From Ascaris suum (taxonomy: Eukaryota; Nematoda; Chromadorea; Rhabditida; Ascarididae), in contig CM024170.1 in the NCBI GenBank assembly GCA_013433145.1, forward strand, positions 6,494,366-6,558,365: a stretch of DNA of 64,000 bases. Direction: 5' to 3'. A model generated the notes under the pieces. The model did no database searches and was not told the origin of the DNA. It was given only the letters and a program-made list of their open reading frames with translations. How positions within the stretch are numbered: position 1 is the stretch's first letter; each line of letters opens with the position of its first letter. Position numbers and translations under genes: made by a program. Below are positions 14,181-28,300 of the stretch, piece after piece.

Positions 14181-14758
14181 CTGCTTACAGTATGGCTTCG
14201 AAGAAAATGAAAACTGTGATTTCACTTGCTTTATGTGACATCATGATCAGAAGGAGATCCGCTTGCATACTGCTCTATATGAGAATGTAAGCTGCTAAAT
14301 AATTCCATTCTTATTTACGGCCATCTCGGATCGCGAACTCAAATTATGCTGATGACCTTTACGGTCATACTGAGCATCAGTTGCTGCGAAATGCGGGGGA
14401 CTATTCCCCGACCTGGAATCACGTGTTCAAGAATTGTTTCGATCGAAAACAGCAACCAATTCCACTGATTGTTTTGTAATGCTGCACTTACAAATTAGCG
14501 TACCTCACTCTGAGATTAATGAACCTAGAAGGTAATATTGACGTGACGTCTTGTGCTCATGCTTCATAGAGCAGTTCGAATGCATATCTGTGCCCCACAT
14601 ATGAGGTGTTCGTCATTTTCAAATGAGATGTGGGAAACGAGTGAGGCATAAAAAACATAAAACACACTGAAGCCGCGCAGATGATTCGATAATCGTAGTT
14701 GTATGGCCGTGAAGAGTGACCCCTTTGAAGAAGCAAGCGAGTCAAGTACAGGCACCTT

Positions 14759-14804
14759 GCAGAGACAGACAGGCAGACAGACAGAGAGAGAGAGAGAGAG
14801 AGAG
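14759..14804. repeat. Simple repeat, (GACA)n followed by (GA)n
   Basis: A short run of CAGACAGA-type tetranucleotides passes into about ten GA dinucleotides. It is an ordinary microsatellite in intergenic DNA. The Ser/Leu/Cys-rich open frames on the minus strand across it are produced by the repeat. Confidence 0.9.
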
Positions 14805-17800
14805 CAACGCCGCACAGTTGTATGAATCGAAGCAAAAGAAGTGATAAAAACACTCGGCAACAGTTGTGTATATTATATGGACAAGTGCATGAGCATAAAT
14901 CAACTTCAGCGATCCCCTCAAGGTGTCGACTGTGAAGTGTTATGCCCGTCAGTCGTATGGTCATATACCTTCCCCCATGATGCTAACATTCTGTTCGCAT
15001 CATACCCTTAGCAAATTATTGCTTATCTTTTCGCTATGCACCTCATTAACACCTTTGTTTCACAGCAGCAACGACAGCATCTGGCATTTCCACTGTGCAT
15101 TTCTGGCCTATTGAAAAAATGTTACATAATGAGCGAGAGATATCCTCCAATGATTGGGTCCGGATCCGATTTGGGATCACACCTAAAGCTTGCTCCATTC
15201 TTTGTAATTAAAAATCACGCTTATTTGATTATATATTATGTATATTATATTATATATCCCCTTTCAACGAAGATCTAATATTAAAAACAAGTGAGGCATG
15301 GCGATTGAAAACGGAACCTCTAATGTGCCTGGATTTGGAATGGAACCTATATTTTTCATTCTCCTAAGCCTAGTCGAAAGTTTACCGGGTTTCGTCTTCC
15401 ATTTTCAGTATTCCCACCATGATTTCATGAATCCCCATCACCTTTGGTTGTTTTTCTTATGGAAACAACCCAAGCAAAAAACGAAACACTTGCACTCTGT
15501 GTGCTCAAAATACAATGAAATTACTCGCTAAATAAAATTAATGGGTATTTCATGAGAAGCATTAGCTTATAACAAACACGAATTTTGTCAGGCTGTGTGC
15601 ACACGTCATCCATACTTACTTAACGGCTACCTTCAAAAAAGTTTTCATGTTCACGTAAAGCTAAAAGGCGAGCCCTCAACTGAGGCAACCGCTAACTGCT
15701 TCAGTAGAGATTGGCCACAGCAATGAGTCATTCGTTTTTGCATAACAAACATAACGGATGCAATTATGCAGTATGCAAAAAAAGAGTGAAAACTGTTAGA
15801 GAATGGCCTGAACACATTTGTTCGTTCTTTTTGGTATTTTTCCAGCGATATGTTTGTTCCCTGAGTTAAACGCATACTACAATATGAAATGTGAAGCATT
15901 TTGCTTCCGGTAGAGGGGAGTACTCTCAAAGCATTCTGACCGCTAGATGTCGCAATAATACTAATAACACCAACCTACATAAACTACTTTACCAAAATGC
16001 ACCAATAATGCATTATCTTTTCCGTCGCGATCCATAACGATTACGGAGTGGGATAAGAATGCTATTCTGTTTTCTTTATTACTTCTCTGTAGAATAGAAC
16101 AGGCAAAAATTGTAAATGCGTTTCGTATGAGTTATTAAGCAGTCGGCTGTAAACGGTCTTTCACTAGACTCCTTGGCTCCTTCCCACCCAGCCACTCCGC
16201 CCAGCGCCCGCATCGAAACGAAGGAGGTAGAATAAGTCCAGATTCTTCTCCTAAGCGAAACCTCTGTAAACCGACTTTGCAACAACCAACAGGCAGGAGA
16301 CGAGTTAAGCCTTGACTTTCGCGCAACCTTACAACTCCTAAGCGGAATTGGAGAGATACGAAAAGACATTTATTCGTAATTGAATAGTTTGTTAGTATAA
16401 GAGACGAATAAGCATTCAGCTGATGCAACGATAGGCACCGAATTAAAGTTGAAGTGAAACTTTCTCTGCGAGGGACACAGAGAGAGAGAAAACAGTTGCG
16501 ATATAGACGTGCTGAATGCATTGATAAATACCTGGTTAAATAGTCAAAATATGTTGTTACTTTAAAGTGTGGTCGCACCTTTCGTGATATAATTGCGTAT
16601 GGGATAATAGCAAAATTAGCGTTCATTTCGGCTTGAAAACTTTCTACAAGTACCAAATATTTTCAAGTAGAAACCACTACCAATCGCAGATGATTTCTCA
16701 GCATTTTCAAAGATTTTATTCAAAATAAGGTGACTGTTGCAGAGAAAGAGGGAAACAAATAGAGGCAGAGAAACCAGTAGAGAGAGGAGTAAGGGGGAGA
16801 AAGTTATTCTATATAATATATCAAACTTTGAACGTTTCCATCCTGGAATATTATTCGTTTCGCTTGACGGTATTTACTGAGCACCTTTGCCCGGTAGACG
16901 ATGCATGATGGCTAGGCCTATGCATGCGATGTGTAACATTCTCTACTCGTGCACTGCCAATGCGCAATTAGAGTGGCAAATAAAAATTTGCATAAACATA
17001 GAATGGTATATATGCATTTAAATTTAGTGCAGTGGACTTTTTAAATGAAAGATTTTCATTTCCGCTTCCGTTTGAAATGTGATTTTATTTATTACGTGAC
17101 AAACAATATGTAAATTTGCTAACAGCACTGCAGTAGAGTAGTACACAATTACAGTAAAAATAAAAAAGAATTATGCAAAACTTCATCGCAAAGGGCGACA
17201 CAGGCGTTTCAAGGTGTTTACGTTACCTGTGAAAACGTCACTTCAAATGAGCAGAGCATATCCCCACCACCTTTCGCAATATTGCAACAGAGCTCGTAAA
17301 TTTGTTTATATTTAGTTGAACCTTTCCTTTGCTGTCACCGTCTTATCAACAAATGATAACGACAAAACCAACACGTATTCTGATTGTACCTTGAACTTGC
17401 TCGCAATCTGTGAAAACAGACCCCTCAGAGATATCGTTTTTTTGCAATATATTAAAAGAATAATGAAACCACACCATATGTCGCAGTTTGTTCAATTAAA
17501 TTAGGACGGATTCATTGAATATATGAGATTTTATGCAGCCGACTAATTTAATATGCATCGGATCAATTATTCAATGCAAAGTATTTATTTCTAATATTCA
17601 AATGAAAACCTAATTGGCTAAATTAAAATCTTTATATTATTTTTCATTAATGAATTATATACTATCAGTCGAAATACAGTAGTTGTTTTACGGAGAAGTG
17701 GGTGAAAAACGAAGCGGATCAATGGGAAGAAAGAAAGCAATAAAATTTTCTAATTTTGAGAGCTCACATTCCATATCACTATGACTGACTATACTTCGCT

Positions 17801-20311
17801 GAAAGAAATATGCTGCAGAAAGTATTTAGAAATATTTCATCTCAGACTTTTTAATAATACGGTTAATCACATCAGAATTTGCATGAAATCTAATTCTTCT
17901 GCAAATGACATTTGCAAATATAGCTTAATATTTTTTCCTTTCCTAGTTAAAGTAATTAATTCTTCGAAAGCTCTCATATAACTAACAGCAAAGAAGTTAA
18001 AAATGAGAAGTTCAAGAGGTCTATGTGCTCTCTCGAAAGTGGCAGATTTATTCTCTTCGTATTTCAAGTGTTTACGCTCAATGAAACGGTGAATTCAATT
18101 GAACTTCGTTTACATTAAAATTGGATTCATCGTCGAATGCAAACATTTATCGATGGGCAAATTGGACTGTAAACAACACGAAATATATCTCATTTATTAC
18201 ATCTTTCAACCATCAGATATATAGGGTTTTATTTGCAATTACACCTCCTCTCAACATTCCATACCTGTCAATGAGAGCAATTTATAAGTGCTGGAGCTTT
18301 ATTTGATTCAGTAAAACTAACGTGGGAGTGAAATAATTTAAATTTTAAATATTATGAATTACTTGGAGATATATTTAACAACTCCGCCATGAAGGTTTTT
18401 TGAAATTTAGTGGAGTTAACTTTAGGTGTGACCTCTCTGAATGTTGTGGTTCTGACATTAAAAGCTCAAATCAAAGGTTTCTATCAAAGAGAACGAGATT
18501 TTCCACGATGACTTTTCAAGAATAAATGAAAAAAAATATATTTGCAGTGAGAAAAACATAACTTTGAAACGCCTATACTGATATCATCCATGACTTCGGA
18601 TTCACATAACGACATAATTCGCTCAAAAAAAAATTACAATAATGATGCTAAAACGCGCATTTCAGGAAATAATAAAATCCAGAAAAATAAAAAATTGGAA
18701 TTAACGGTAATGTGGAACATCTGTCTCTTCGTTTGATTCGCTTTTCTTTATGAGTGCATTAAAATAAGCCAAATTATAAAACCAATTAATGAGAATCGAA
18801 ATCAACTTCGACGGTTTATATGAATATCGGACAATCGGTTAACCGAACGATCGAATTCACCTTCGAAAGATTGTCGTTTAGATAGCAACGTGTGCTGCTT
18901 ATAAGAAACACATCGAACATTTTCAGACAGACGTCTGTGAAATGAATGATTCATCGGTTATAGCGTCAGCATGCAGAAAACTACTCGAACATGGACGGCG
19001 GTATAGATCATCGCATAAGTCGGGATGTAGGTCACGATCTAGTTGAAGTCGAACTTCTTTGCATATTTTATCTTAAGTGATTTTATGCAGTTGCTATTTT
19101 GTTTCATTTTCTGTTGCGTCAAACTTGAAACGTTTCTCAACAATCACTCAATAACCAGGTGATTGCCGCTTTTCGATTTCGCTATCACAATTATCCAGAG
19201 ACTCTGTGGAAAGCCGTAACTTTGACTAGCAACTACTTCAGTGCAATATCTCCTAAGTAGTAGCACCGTCCTTCTACAGTGAATTGGACACAGCCACCTG
19301 TGAAGAGGTATGAGATATTTAGGTAAATTTCAAACAATGTGGTATCCGACGAGAACTTCGCAACGATATAAGCAATTTTATGCGACAGATCGGGTATATG
19401 TGTTAGATGTGCTCCAACAAGAGATTATACAGTTGCATGGCACGCATTTTGTGGGCGTGTTTGCATTGTAAGTGATGTTGTGTGCGTCTCATTGCTAATG
19501 AATTAATAAATAGAAATGCAATGAGTAAGCTGTAGACGGTGACGGGAAGGTAGTTGGCGGATTCGACCTTTGTCACTCCTCTTTGATTGCAATCCTATAT
19601 GACGCCACTCCTCCACCTTAGACCAAATAGTTCCCGATCGTTGGCAAAAACTGCTTTATCATAACAATTAGAAGCGGCAGACAAAATACCAGAATAAAGT
19701 AAGGCATTAACGAATACGCCCATCAAAAACGATGTATGAAATTTGCATACGTTAAAACGAAATAGCTTTTCAAAAATTTATATATTTTTGCTAGTGCATA
19801 TTTCAGATGCTTTTATTGGAGAAATATGGGCAGCGGTTTATTACATTGATAGTCATTTGCTTATTTCTCGAAATAAATTGCGCCACGAAGCAATATTAAC
19901 AGATTATTCACTGCATAAAACTCAATTAGTAGAGTAAAGTTAACAAATTTTAAAAAGCATTCTCGAGAAGGAAATAATATTTAATTTTATAAGAGATTTT
20001 AACACTCTCATGCGATTTATATTACGCAAATTTTAGTAATATAACACAGTTCTTAATTATCTTTCATGGAGAACAACAAAAAAGTAGTGTAACAGAACCC
20101 TCTTTTATCTCTCTTGTAATAAGTGATGAATTACGAGGAAACAACTATACAACAAAACTTTGCTCGAAATCTCCGCTGAACTTGTAAGCGAAAAGTTGTA
20201 ATTTTCTAAGGCAAGTGGTGAACGCATGAACAAGGCGATCGTTGATCGCATATGCATGCATTATTGTGACATGCAAAGACAACATTAGCGAGAAATTAAT
20301 CATTTCATTAT

Positions 20312-20332
20312 TGTGTGTGTGTGTGTGTGTGT
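20312..20332. repeat. (GT)n microsatellite
   Basis: About ten GT dinucleotides in a row, giving Cys-Val or His-Thr runs in the overlapping frames. Confidence 0.95.
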
Positions 20333-22812
20333 CGATCACAAAGCGATTTGGCGGGAAACGAGAGCCTCAGCACGTCGATTAGATTGTGTTGTCGTCGATG
20401 CACACGTCGCATCACCTCATCGAACCGGTTTCGAGGACAATTGATCTATCGCGATTATTGCTTGAAAGTTGTTTCGAAATTTACTCATTTGTGGAATTGG
20501 AAATTTTCCAAGCGAGGACGTCGTTTAGTTACAGAATCACAGAATTTCCCGAACAAAATTGAACTCACCTTACCTCATCCCTTCTCTCCCCCCTCTTCCC
20601 CGACGTGCATAAACATCACCTTTGAAGGTACAGTCGGTCTGCTTCATGTACCGTCCGCATAACCTACATCCCATTTATATAATGTAAACAACGCTATGAC
20701 CGCATAAATTATCATTGCACTAAGAATGGATTGGAGAGTGGAATGAAGAAGTATTGAGGAGGAAAAGCAAGTGATTGGAGAGGAAACTTGCACTAGGTAT
20801 AGACGAATAAAGTGGAACGGAACCTCATGCTAGCTGACAGCTGAGAGTGCGCAACATCATACAATCATTGTTCCCTAAGCAAATATGCAACGCTTCAGCG
20901 AATTCAGTGGGGCAATCCGAGTGAGATAAAAGAAGCAATATTGCCGTTTGAAATCGATTCAATGCTATAAGCACAAAGTTATTCATAGTAACAATTGGAA
21001 TTAATCAAACATTTTTTAAAATCGTTGGCTCATTACGCTTTTGAATAAATTATTGCTGAAACCTTTATAAAATGATCACATTCACAATCCTTTTAAATCA
21101 CATCAATTATTGAAAAAATTATCACCTGAGAAAATTACACTCGAGGAAAATTGTCTTCTATTTTAAATTCACCGACATAAAGCGTGATTATCGGATGTTG
21201 TGGAATTTACGTTAGAGCAGTTGTGTTTTCACGCAATCACTCAACCGGATATGTGAGGGTCATATCGGATTTCCCACTTGCACTCACAATAACGGCTATT
21301 CACCCACAACAAAAGTCGAGCACTTTTTTAATCGACTTGACACAGAAGTGGTCCTTCTCTTCAAAAAGCATTCAGTTCCCTCTCCAGAAAGCAACCAACT
21401 TAAGCCATTCTACATCTTTCGTGATCGTTCAACCGCACAAAAGAATCCTCACAAGGAAGCACTCAGAATAGAAAGGTCATTTCTCATCTTTTCAACGCTT
21501 ATTTGCTCTTGATTCACACTACAAAAAAATGCAGATGCACTTGCCATTGTGATCATAGAGAGTTTTGCACTACTGCACTCGGTAAGCGTAAAAGTTATTG
21601 CTGTAGGACCACGGATCTAATCCTTCAATAGAGTCCCCTCAAATTCACTCACTCCTCGATGACGCCACTTCGCAGAGATCAAAGGCCACATTTCTATTTA
21701 ATAAAATCTGAACGGACCGGAAGCTTCCAGTTCGGTGCTTTTTATTCAAGGCTTGTTCGGTGACCGCTGACCTCATCTGCTGTTCGTTTAACAGCTTAGG
21801 TTCAGAGTCTATGATTTGTCTGAAGGTTGAAATTAAGATGCAAATCAGCAAAGACAACATTAGAGAATCGGATCGCGTTTCCACTCTGCTTATATAAAAA
21901 TGGATAAGACGTAAGGGGGATACAGAAAACCCGCCGACGCTCTAACTAAATCAGCTATCAAATTTTGAGATTCGCAGCAGTGCACAGATAAGCAGCAACG
22001 CCCATTGCCAGCTACGTTTTAAATTTATTGTAATGGGCATTGCAATGGGCAGTGTAATTGCAGCTGCGATGTCTCTAACTTCTCCACCGGCGGAGTTAGT
22101 GACACTTCCTAAGAGGCACATTCACGGGTTACTGCGAGGACGTTCGTATTCCTTTTACCCGCTGACTCTTTGAAATAGAAACGCCAAACACGTCAAAACT
22201 GTTTCTCTGATGCTGCTTTCAAGTATCGAGGAATCCCGAGCAGATCAGCTCTTACGAAGGAATAGCTCGAAAGTCTCTAAATCCTCCCATTTACACCAGA
22301 ACAGCTTAGTGGCTTCCAAGAATTCTAACGGTGGCACATAAGCTGGAGAAGGGGTTAGCTGCAACAATGCCCAGCTTATGAAAGTGCCAAAATGCAAGTG
22401 ACAACACCTCGATGCAAAGCAGCAAGTGCTCTCAGTTCGTTGCCAAAATCGAGCAAAATTTCACGAACTCATCCTCAACAAGGTCAATTGACTTGACGAC
22501 CTCTGTGAAAATGGCATTACTTACTTTGCAACCTCCGTTTGCTCACTGTATGGCGCTGGAGGGCGAGCTATGCAAACCGGGTGCCAAAGATGTTCGAATT
22601 CAGGACTCGTCTTGTTTATAAATTGTTGTCCGCAAAACTGACCTCTTTTTAATGTATCAGTAAACATTTGAAGCACACCTATTTGTAAGTTGATAAAAGT
22701 GAAGCAGACGAAGGTACACAATTCCGAAAAAAGCTCAAAACAAAGCTGGATGAAGTCATGTACAGATTAAGAGCAAAAATTGTGACATTTTAAGGGTATC
22801 ACAATATGCGAT

Positions 22813-23396
22813 GTGGTCCCACAATTCGGTACTGGCCAATCGAATGTTAGCAAAAAATTACAACGCATTTATGTCTATATTTTAGCAGAACAGCGAGGTT
22901 TCCAGAAAATGAGACTAGGCGTCACAATATCTTACGTCCGCCGCTGCAAACAACCTGAACTTGTTCGAATCCAAGCTAGACTGGAGTGGGCCCGAGCTTC
23001 ACCAATTCCATGCAATTGCACCGACCTTAGTGTTGTCTATCCCGAATTTGATACGCCAAAGACAGCAGTTAAACTGTTTCACTTCAAGCACGGATATGCA
23101 ACCTACTCCCACATTCGAGCTGAAGGAAGCTTAGGGATTTCCCTGGAAATGAGCGGCAACTATACAGTCAACAACTGTCGGAAGAAACTGATGTTGGTGA
23201 TGGCATGTAAGTCTCAATTTTGCAATGCGCATACAACCTTTCGCAGTATGCAATCTCGGGTTTGATGATGACAGGCTGGAGGTATGCAGGAAGAAAAACA
23301 GAAGGTCCACCAGACCAACGACTCTCCACAATTCCAGAAACAATCGACATTACCAGCATTAATGACCAATGGCTATCGTTTGGGCTTCAATCCTAG
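22813..23396 (+). CDS. Unidentified coding-like segment, possibly two exons split by a 40-bp intron
   Basis: An open frame of 150 codons starts at 22813 with GTG rather than ATG, so it is more likely part of an exon than a complete gene. A perfect gtaagt donor follows 23206, and an acceptor (tttcgcag) ends at 23246, giving a 40-bp intron. Two frames continue after it. The phase-consistent one ends at a TAA at 23362. Another, opening with YAISGLMMTGWRYAG and ending with INDQWLSFGLQS, stops at 23396 but is out of phase by one base. Base composition is richer in G+C than the flanks. Residues seen include LVRIQARLEWARA, VYPEFDTPKTAVKLF and SLGISLEMSGNYTVNNC. I do not recognise the family. LEWAR is faintly reminiscent of Tc1/mariner transposases, but the DDE region is not visible. 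It could be a small orphan gene, a pseudogene or a decayed element. Confidence 0.3.
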
Positions 23397-25372
23397 CACT
23401 ATGTCAATCCACCAATATACTTCTGGACCATTCACTGCCCACCCGCTGAATAAACTAGGAAACGGGAAGTGCATCTCTCGTGTCCGTCGAATTTTACCGG
23501 ACGCTGTGCCACATGCAATCACATATCCGGAATGGCAAAGGTGGATGAATGCACGCATTTCCACCTCAGTAGTTTCAGTTTTTCTTCAAAGTAGCCCAAC
23601 GACAACGGCCAAACGATTTGAAACAAACTGACCTGCCGAATGCTTTAGAGCCGTCACCGAAGCGCGGATTCTGGATACACCACTATTCACATGCTATTCG
23701 ATTCCATCAGTTCACTGCACACTGTTCAGCTCAATCAAGGAGCTCCTGCTTCCATTTAAAGGTGGTGCGCAAGATGCAAACAAATTCTCGGGTTACACCG
23801 AGCAGCGTTCATGGGTCGGTAATTGAGACGGGTGCAACGACATTGCCCACGTTTTATACGAACCCTGTTGCGCAACGCTAATCACGAAGCGCGGGTCATC
23901 TCTCTCAGCACGCTTTTGCATTACATGTTCAGCGATTATGCACTCGTAAAACAAAAGTGCATACGAAACCACTCTCAATGCCACTAGCTTATTCGAATAT
24001 CATGACTGTTGGGTATGAAAGTCTTTCATTTCAAGCAGTCTGGTTTCAGAGTAGGGCTGGTGCAAAGTTCTAATTAGTACAGCCGAAACGATTAGAGGGA
24101 TCATTTAGGAATGAGCTTGTGCCGAGAATATTCAAAGCTAGGTTGACGTGTTCCTTTAAATTCAGCCTTATGAGTAATACTAAACATAAACATGTGCAAC
24201 ATTCAGCAATAACGACCGCCAACTTCAACGCGAATAAATTCCCACATGAGCAGATCAAGAAAAAGGAAGAAAGGGTAGCACTCTCAATGAACACAGGACA
24301 TTAGATGGAAACTTTTATATAAAAGATGCAAAATAAATGCGAAAAGAACTTCAAATGAAAATAAAATCAACAAAAACAATCAGAAAATTCAATAAGCCCA
24401 TTAAATTTGCGAGAGGAGAAGAGATCGGTTCCAACACGCATCCGGAAACACGGCAGTGAGAACCGCCTGAGTGGAACTGATTCTCATTAAATAAAATACG
24501 ATCAAATTTAGAAGAATGGCACTCGTAATATTCTCGACTTCTGAAGTGCTGTGAAAAATTTTTAAACGTGAACTTTTGAAACAGTTCCCGTAATTTTCAA
24601 AAAAATTCGCGTGTAAGAAAGGAATATTTCCGTTGGGAAATTATTTTAAACGGCAGACTAAACAGGTCTCCTCAAATAGCAAAAATCGAACAAATCGCCA
24701 CAACATATTGTAGAAAACACCGATAAGTGAATAAAAAAATGAGCTTTAACAACGGAATGCAATAATAGCAAATGAACAGCACTAAAAATACAACAAAAGA
24801 AACTGAATGTATGAAAAACATTAGGAAATACAGTTCATTTAGCATCAATTAGGCGGAAGTCGATACCGCCAATGATAATATCTACGTTTATTTTAATCAC
24901 TGCTGATAGCGACAGCGCGTAACTACACAGCAAAATTTTGCAATGCAGACTTAAATAACGATCAAAGTTTGAAGGAAAAAAAATAAACAACGGCGCGGAT
25001 CTAAGAATACGGGTGTTATACCGCCCCATCGATGACGACGTCGATTCCGGATCAATGTTGCAATGATCGCTTTCAGATACCTCCTCTTTATCACCAGTCT
25101 TATTAACCAATCGCCGTAAACTTATCAGGTTAAAAGACAGTAGAAGAGGTAGCTCAAACTTCTGCAAATCCATTTGCAACTGGCAAAGAAGCTTCTAATG
25201 AAGAAATATGACAAATGATACATGATAAATGTGATATATATGAATATGTATAAGAAATCTGATAAATGAAGAAATACGACGAATGATACTGCTTGCAGGT
25301 CTCTGCAAAGAATTTTCTCATAAATAAACCAAAACGCTGATTATGAAATAAAAAATCGATCGACGCTTAACT
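23397..25372. other. Intergenic stretch between the candidate gene and the 3' end of DDX11
   Basis: No gene can be supported here. It contains shadow frames near 23.6-23.9 kb and a 114-codon minus-strand frame at 24835-25179 that may lie in the 3' UTR of the helicase gene. The possible polyadenylation signal at 24888-24893 would imply a 3' UTR of roughly 480 bases. Confidence 0.35.
24888..24893 (-). terminator. Possible polyadenylation signal for DDX11
   Basis: TTTATT on the plus strand reads AATAAA on the minus strand, about 480 bases after the helicase stop codon. It is the nearest canonical hexamer I noticed downstream. In AT-rich DNA such a match may be chance. Confidence 0.25.
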
Positions 25373-28300
25373 TCATTTCGATGATAAGGCAATCTGTTTG
25401 CGCATTTTAAAGAATGCTGAAATCTGAGAAATGAGTTCCCCAAAATTGTTGCACTGTTTCAACCGCGATAAAATCCAACCCGGAAGACCCTGAAATCAAC
25501 ATTACACTTGTAATATCAATACTAATTATCAAAGTGTTTCTCTAAAAATGTCAAAAGTAACCACACATATAATTTTATCTACGAAAATTTTATATTTTCG
25601 CATTAATAAAAGAACGATACAAATTCGGCTTTACGTTAATGCCCCAATGTTCTTTGCAAAGTGATCATTCAGCTGCTCTCATCTGTGTCCAATTTATTTT
25701 GTGTACTTCCCCATCTTTGCTTTTTCTTTGGCTTCTTTACTTCTCTTTTGACGAAACTATTTCGCATTTGTGTTGAACATAAGTCTGCATTTTCATTTAC
25801 CTTAGAATATATCCATCCTTCATTGGTCCTTCTACTTATTTGCTTCATCTCGACAGGATAAATTTCTTCGTTCAAATTTCCACATCGCTCTCAAAATTTT
25901 AAAAACGTTTTGCAATATTTTCAACAAAAAGAAGCACATCCACTTTAATAATACCAACGCAAGAAACGGTTTATCAGTCTACTCGAACAAAAAAAAACTA
26001 CGCAAAGGTGCTGCACCGCGTTTATTCTGATCATGATTTGATCTCTAGGTTTACCTTAGATGTGAAAAAGTGCAGCGCGACAATGCATAGCAAAACATCA
26101 TATCACAACTTCAGGGCCACAGTTTAAGTGAAAATGTAAGAATTCGTGGAAAGCCTATCCATATGCTACCTTCTTGACCCCTTCCTCTCTTCTTTAAGTA
26201 AATGAGGTTTAAATGAGAAAGTTGCATCGAATATCTCCAAAATTTACGACACGAAAACTGGTTACAAAGAAAACCTTTTGGATGTTCGGTTGGGAATATC
26301 TTGAGTCGATCAGTACGATTGCCGCATAGTCATGCCGATGCCTGATCGCTCGACCAATCGCCTGATTGACTGCGTGGATGCAACTCGTCTCATACAGATC
26401 CGATCCGGCACCACTACCCAATGTCGCATCAAGGTACTGCAGTGGAAATAAATAAGCGATATGTGTTTAAATGGAAAAGAGAGAATATCTTCGGTAAAAC
26501 ATTTTACGCACAGAAGTTTACATCACACGATTTTTATATTAAAAACACTTCTTTCACTTTTACTTTCACACTCACTATCATTTGTTAACGATAAAATCCA
26601 AACAAACGTTAAAAATCCAACAAAGGTACGTCCGGATTGTATTTCCTCTCTCAATCATATAAAAATTCTGCTAAGCCAATCCGCTCTCGTCGTCTACCAA
26701 AATTTCGTTTTCCTATTGAGAAATAAAATGACTTGCAAGTGGATTCGTTTGCGAAAATAAAACAGTATACAACGAATGAATAAATAAATAAATAAGTAAA
26801 TAAACAAATAAACAAACAGCGAAAAGAATTATAACTATGAGAAAATCATAAGGAAAGTTACTTTCATCTTCTCGATCAACTCCACATTATTCTTGTTTGG
26901 ATATGGCAGACCAATCATAATGACACATCGTCCCAAATCGTCCGAGAAATTTATCCCTTAAAATTGATGTGAACGGTGCATCATAAAAAGCTCAAATTGA
27001 GAGCGTTAAACCAAAACAACGTCGCTCAACAAAGTGACTTATGCGCCAAGGACGACTACTAGTCGCAGGACATATGCGCCAAAGACAACTACTAATCACA
27101 TGATATAGGCGCCAAAGACAACTAATAATCAAACACTCAGAAATATATTACTGTTTCATCGATGTCAGTTGAACACGAGGCGATTTGACGATTTACGCAA
27201 TGTGTTTTTCCGAATTACCTCGCTCAGGAGGGGCCGACCGGGATCGTAAATGCTTCATATACAATACAATAACACCTAATAATGTCTTGATTATGCAAGA
27301 AACAGCAGAGTAAGTGATCTCTTTCCGTTGAGCAATATTAACGACTCTATTTTTTCGACTTGTACATTAATGGCGCTAGGCAGACATCAGGACAAACAAA
27401 AATGCACACACTAACCGATATGCAAACAACTCTTTCAAGCTCAAAATTAAATACGGACATGGACTGTTGTTGAATGCTCGGCGTTGCAATTCTAAATCTC
27501 GGCACAAGAAAAGGAGTGAACCCGAGCCTTGCGTATTTCAATCGTCCACATCAAGCAACCCCCACCGATGATCGACGCACTCAAGAAATAAAGAAAGAAA
27601 CCTTCACTGAGCTTTCCACCGACGACGGCACACAACATCGCACCTTGAGGAGAATGTGCTGCTCGAACGAATTCATTCCACAATGCCGATGAGTGGCCGC
27701 TCTTCGACTCGAACAACAGCAGTTTCAACTTCTAAAAACGGCTTCATTTTTTCCTCAATCTTAGCAAAGAGTTATCCAGAAATATGCAATTATATTAAAA
27801 ATAAAATTGAAATGTGACGCAATTATTAATGTCAGTAATGCCCCGCTCATCGCCGCGACCCAATCTTCTGAAAAAGAAATAACGAATTAAACACGAAAAA
27901 GTGAATTTTGAATACTCGTTTACTCTCAACTGAGAATATATGCGGCTTCCTTTTCCACAAAAATATCACCTCCAAAAGATACAGATCTCATCACACTCAA
28001 TAATCAAACTTTAAAGCGTTGAGGAAAACTGCTTAACAAAGTATTTTTTTACAACTAAACTTCGGTGATCCCATTCTCCTTTCAGACTCCTTTCTTTGAT
28101 AAAAACTGCACGGATATCTCGTTCTAGAAGCCGACAAGAACAGACTGGGATGAAGATTAGGATGGTGTGCACCAGCACTTTGGACAAAGCACTTTCTCCC
28201 ACCCCTTAATTGCCTTCTATTTCTGCTGATGCCTAGAACAACAAAAGAAAAGAACCAATTTGACGCATTAAACCCACCTGGAATTTCTCGAAGAGTGAGC

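Larger units (their letters stand above)
7744..22812. other. Long gene-poor intergenic region between the beta-catenin 5' end and the 22.8-kb candidate gene
   Basis: About 15 kb in which I can support no gene. Open frames here are short (the longest has 173 codons, on the minus strand at 16135-16656), overlap one another on both strands, and show no family motif or consistent splice structure. The stretch holds simple repeats, a GC-rich patch near 13.93-14.18 kb and a tRNA-like remnant near 13.7 kb, each listed separately. The first few hundred bases probably include the promoter of the beta-catenin gene, which is transcribed leftward, but I see no definite core promoter motif. Confidence 0.5.

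Noticed and set aside
16135..16656. 173-codon minus-strand open frame with an overlapping 96-codon frame
   Set aside because: No family motif, several overlapping frames, no consistent splice structure; composition looks random.
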